This document shows positions 61,993 to 64,000 of a DNA stretch of 64,000 nt, one piece after another (position 1 is the stretch's first letter; every line of letters begins with the position of its first letter). Origin of the DNA: SLHU01 sp009929975 (lineage in GTDB: Bacteria > Bacillota > Clostridia > Saccharofermentanales > UBA5734); assembly GCA_040776905.1 (NCBI GenBank), contig JAXGZQ010000001.1, positions 744,001 to 808,000 on the forward strand, given 5' to 3'. Position numbers and translations under genes: made by a program. Under the pieces are notes generated by a model that searched no databases, was not told the origin of the DNA, and saw only the letters and a list, made by a program, of their open reading frames with translations.

Positions 61993-62826
61993 ATGATACA
62001 GATTGCCGCACCGTTGTTTATTCTTCGCCATGACTGCCGGGAGGATCTGTTTTCCGTTCTGGAAAGACTGCATGACCTCGGCTTTGACGGTGTTGAGTTT
62101 CTTGGTTTTTTTGGTCACGAGCCCGCGGCCATCCGTGACCATCTCCGCTCTCTTTCACTGACCGCGTTGGGAAACCACGTCCCCTTTGATCTTTTTTCAA
62201 GCCAGACCGATTCCGTCATCCGCGACCATCTGATACTCGGCTGCCGCTATGTCACCGTCAGTGGTCCTCCGAAAGAGTGGATCGGGCAGCCGGAAAAACT
62301 GGAGCAGTATATCCGGGAAATTACGCGGATCGGACGTGAATGCCGACAGCAGGGGCTGCGGCTCCTGTACCATAATCACGCGGATGAATTGTACCATCAC
62401 CAGGACAGCATGAACCTGCTCGATTTCATTTTGGCCCGAACACCCTCAGACAGCATGGCGTTCGAACCGGATCTCGGATGGCTCGGTATTGCCGGAGAGA
62501 ATCCGGAGAAATGGCTTGATCAGTATCAGGACCGCTGCCCGGTCATCCACCTTAAGGATTACTATGCCCGTGACCCGCATCGCATCGGTGACATCAGCCG
62601 GCTCGGTGACAATCGCGGCGGCTCGGAGAACAGTTTCTTTGAATTTCGGCCGACGGGATATGGCGTTGTCAACACGCCGGCATTGATGCGCAAAATCATC
62701 AACTGCCAGCCGGACTGGCTGGTCGCCGACCATGATCTGGCTTATGAGCGCGACCCCTATCAGGATCTGCGGCTCAGTCTGAATTATATGCGCGATCTGC
62801 TGTCAGTGCATGTCGTGCGCAGTTGA
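61993..62826 (+). CDS. Sugar phosphate isomerase/epimerase-like TIM barrel
   Basis: The 277-residue protein belongs to the AP-endonuclease-2 type TIM barrel family of sugar isomerases and epimerases. The likely metal residues lie in LRLLYHNHADELYHHQD, FEPDLGWLGIAGENPEKWLDQ, VIHLKDYYARDPHR and the final WLVADHD. AAAGGAG precedes the ATG at 61993. It lies 24 bases after the ArsC-like gene and may be in one operon. The last 24 bases overlap the convergent CEOS-like gene. The substrate is unknown. Confidence 0.86.
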   Translation: MIQIAAPLFILRHDCREDLFSVLERLHDLGFDGVEFLGFFGHEPAAIRDHLRSLSLTALGNHVPFDLFSSQTDSVIRDHLILGCRYVTVSGPPKEWIGQPEKLEQYIREITRIGRECRQQGLRLLYHNHADELYHHQDSMNLLDFILARTPSDSMAFEPDLGWLGIAGENPEKWLDQYQDRCPVIHLKDYYARDPHRIGDISRLGDNRGGSENSFFEFRPTGYGVVNTPALMRKIINCQPDWLVADHDLAYERDPYQDLRLSLNYMRDLLSVHVVRS

Positions 62827-63792
62827 TGTTCTGCGGTCCTGCGCGTCCGCGATTGTCTGATCAAGCAGCTGTCCGTCCCGGATGATCGTCGCCCGGCTGA
62901 GGACCTTGTTCTGGTCAGCCTTCTCTTCTGCCAGAAGATCAAGATAACGTGTCAGTTCCTTGCCGAATGCCCGGGTCGCTGCGTGAGCGACCAGTGACGG
63001 GGTGTGGTCAACCACATAATGAAGAATCCCATCAACCAGATAAACCGGGTCATCGATGGTGGTGGGCCTGCTCGTTTCTACCGCTCCTGCTTCATCACAG
63101 CTGACATCAATAATCATGGCACCCTGTTTCATGTCGCGCAGATCCTCCCGGTAGATAATGTGGTCCCGCCGCCGTGTATCCCACAGGACACAGTTGACGA
63201 TCACATCATACTGGCTGATATCCTGTCGCAGCAGAGCTTCCATTTTTCTGTTATAGACGACGACATCAGCACCCAGACCGGCCAGAATCCGATAGGCTCC
63301 GTGCGATGTATTCCCCCGGCCAAGCAAGGCAACCCGGCATTCGTAGGGCAGCCGTCCGAACAGCGTGAACGCGTGCATGACAGCGGCTTCTCCCGCCAGC
63401 TCATTGTTTCGCCAGAAAATGTTCCGTCCATTCTGGAACATGTCCTCCCAGGTGATGACCGTCAGTGATTGCCTGATGAGTTGATCAGTCAGGGCCTTAT
63501 TTTGAAGTGCGTGGACATAGCCGAACATGGTTTGTCCCTCATGCAGCTGATCGAGATAGTCCGCGTCACCGATTTTGACATCACTGACAATATCACAGCG
63601 GAGAATTTCGCCGGTTGGGGCGATATGAACACCGTGCCGCAGATAGGCTTCATCGGAAAATCCCAGAGCCTGACCATAGCCGGTTTCAAAATACAACTGG
63701 TTGCGATGATGAACCTGAGGCAGCTGGTCGGGCAGTATTGCCCGGCGCCGTTCATTTTCCTTGCGGCTTTTCATGAATCCGATGGTCTTCAT
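62803..63792 (-). CDS. N5-(carboxyethyl)ornithine synthase-like dehydrogenase
   Basis: The 329-residue protein is an alanine-dehydrogenase relative. The start MKTIGFMKSRKENERRRAIL and the pieces WRNNELAGEAAVMHAF, LLGRGNTSHGAYRIL (nucleotide-binding) and LWDTRRRDHIIYREDL follow the N5-(carboxyethyl)ornithine synthase pattern. GILHYVVDHTPSL near the end is also typical. Such enzymes reductively join pyruvate with the side chain of ornithine or lysine, using NADPH. The ATG at 63792 is followed downstream by no linked gene. The end overlaps the convergent TIM-barrel gene by 24 bases. Confidence 0.87.
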   Translation of the reverse strand: MKTIGFMKSRKENERRRAILPDQLPQVHHRNQLYFETGYGQALGFSDEAYLRHGVHIAPTGEILRCDIVSDVKIGDADYLDQLHEGQTMFGYVHALQNKALTDQLIRQSLTVITWEDMFQNGRNIFWRNNELAGEAAVMHAFTLFGRLPYECRVALLGRGNTSHGAYRILAGLGADVVVYNRKMEALLRQDISQYDVIVNCVLWDTRRRDHIIYREDLRDMKQGAMIIDVSCDEAGAVETSRPTTIDDPVYLVDGILHYVVDHTPSLVAHAATRAFGKELTRYLDLLAEEKADQNKVLSRATIIRDGQLLDQTIADAQDRRTSTAHDMH

Positions 63793-63993
63793 TGACTGAC
63801 CTCCTGGTCTTGCGATCGCTGTAAATCAGGATCTGGCGGGTCGGCTGTTCCCTTATCAGTATACGCTACTGGCCCGGATCAGCAAAAAAACGGCCCGTGC
63901 AGCGGTATCTCTCGAAATAATTTCATCAAGCCGTCGCGGCGTGATGTCATAATTTTGTCACGACTGTCCGATACAATTAAGTAGGATTAAGCC

Positions 63994-64000
63994 AGGAGGA
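63994..64000 (+). promoter_or_regulatory. Ribosome site of a gene beyond the right edge
   Basis: The window ends in AGGAGGA, a full Shine-Dalgarno sequence on the plus strand, preceded by TACAAT at 63972-63977. A gene should start within about 10 bases past the edge. Confidence 0.5.

Noticed and set aside
1..64000. Phage, transposon or toxin-antitoxin loci
   Set aside because: No integrase, transposase, terminal inverted repeats or toxin-like small gene pairs were recognised.

Overview
The window looks like a chromosomal segment of a moderately GC-rich Bacillota bacterium, probably an anaerobic Clostridia-type lineage. Reasons are the strong AGGAGG-type ribosome sites, the PcrA helicase, a long-form hibernation factor, cohesin/dockerin-like surface modules, and many intracellular enzymes for plant-polysaccharide fragments. 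No rRNA, tRNA, CRISPR array, insertion sequence or prophage was recognised. Gene density is high. After start correction, no gap between genes exceeds 300 bases; the larger gaps (12070-12339, 16592-16808, 20044-20297, 25765-26012, 48401-48657, 55138-55395) hold promoters, operators or terminators where noted.

Region 1 (1-9049) holds a partial TPR-like gene, folC, a GtrA-like membrane protein, and an AT-rich island (about 3190-6420). The island carries a membrane-anchored protein with a cohesin-like domain, and next to it an SH3b/glucosaminidase protein ending in a dockerin. A GC-rich glucosaminidase relative follows. Region 2 (9046-21000) is mostly housekeeping: YfbR nucleotidase, dGTPase, a DUF362/ferredoxin protein, a Na/phosphate transporter with PhoU domain, pcrA, hpf, a GT2 glycosyltransferase, cytidine deaminase and gap.

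Region 3 (20298-37560) is a catabolic island for acid sugars or decorated plant glycans. It holds RraA-like, VOC, PPC-domain and cupin proteins, an aldehyde dehydrogenase, a 2-hydroxyacid dehydrogenase, a DapA-family lyase, a LacI repressor, a PHP protein and a class II aldolase. It also holds a GH88/GH105-type hydrolase, a sulfatase, an acetyl-xylan esterase, an enolase-superfamily dehydratase, deoC and a quinone-oxidoreductase-like enzyme. Three near-identical palindromes (TGAAAA-NN-TTTTCA type) lie before three of its operons and probably form the LacI regulon.

Region 4 (37597-45766) is the most unusual part. It is an overlapping three-gene operon: a REC-GGDEF-degenerate-EAL protein, then two soluble proteins that each join a LacI-type sugar-binding domain to a GAF-like region and histidine-kinase core. 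The downstream kinase looks intact; the middle one keeps the phosphoacceptor His but has lost its ATP-binding residues. Ribokinase is divergent from this operon. Region 5 (45723-64000) carries ftsH, sodA, a CE15-like esterase, two MATE exporters, an alpha/beta hydrolase, a patatin, and a pspA/TPM-like pair. It continues with a membrane GGDEF protein, an M3 oligopeptidase, a broken CPA-type antiporter, an ArsC/Spx-like protein, a sugar isomerase-like TIM barrel and an N5-(carboxyethyl)ornithine synthase-like enzyme. Two pseudogenes (30110-30630 and 60415-61474) both show an internal deletion with a frame change.
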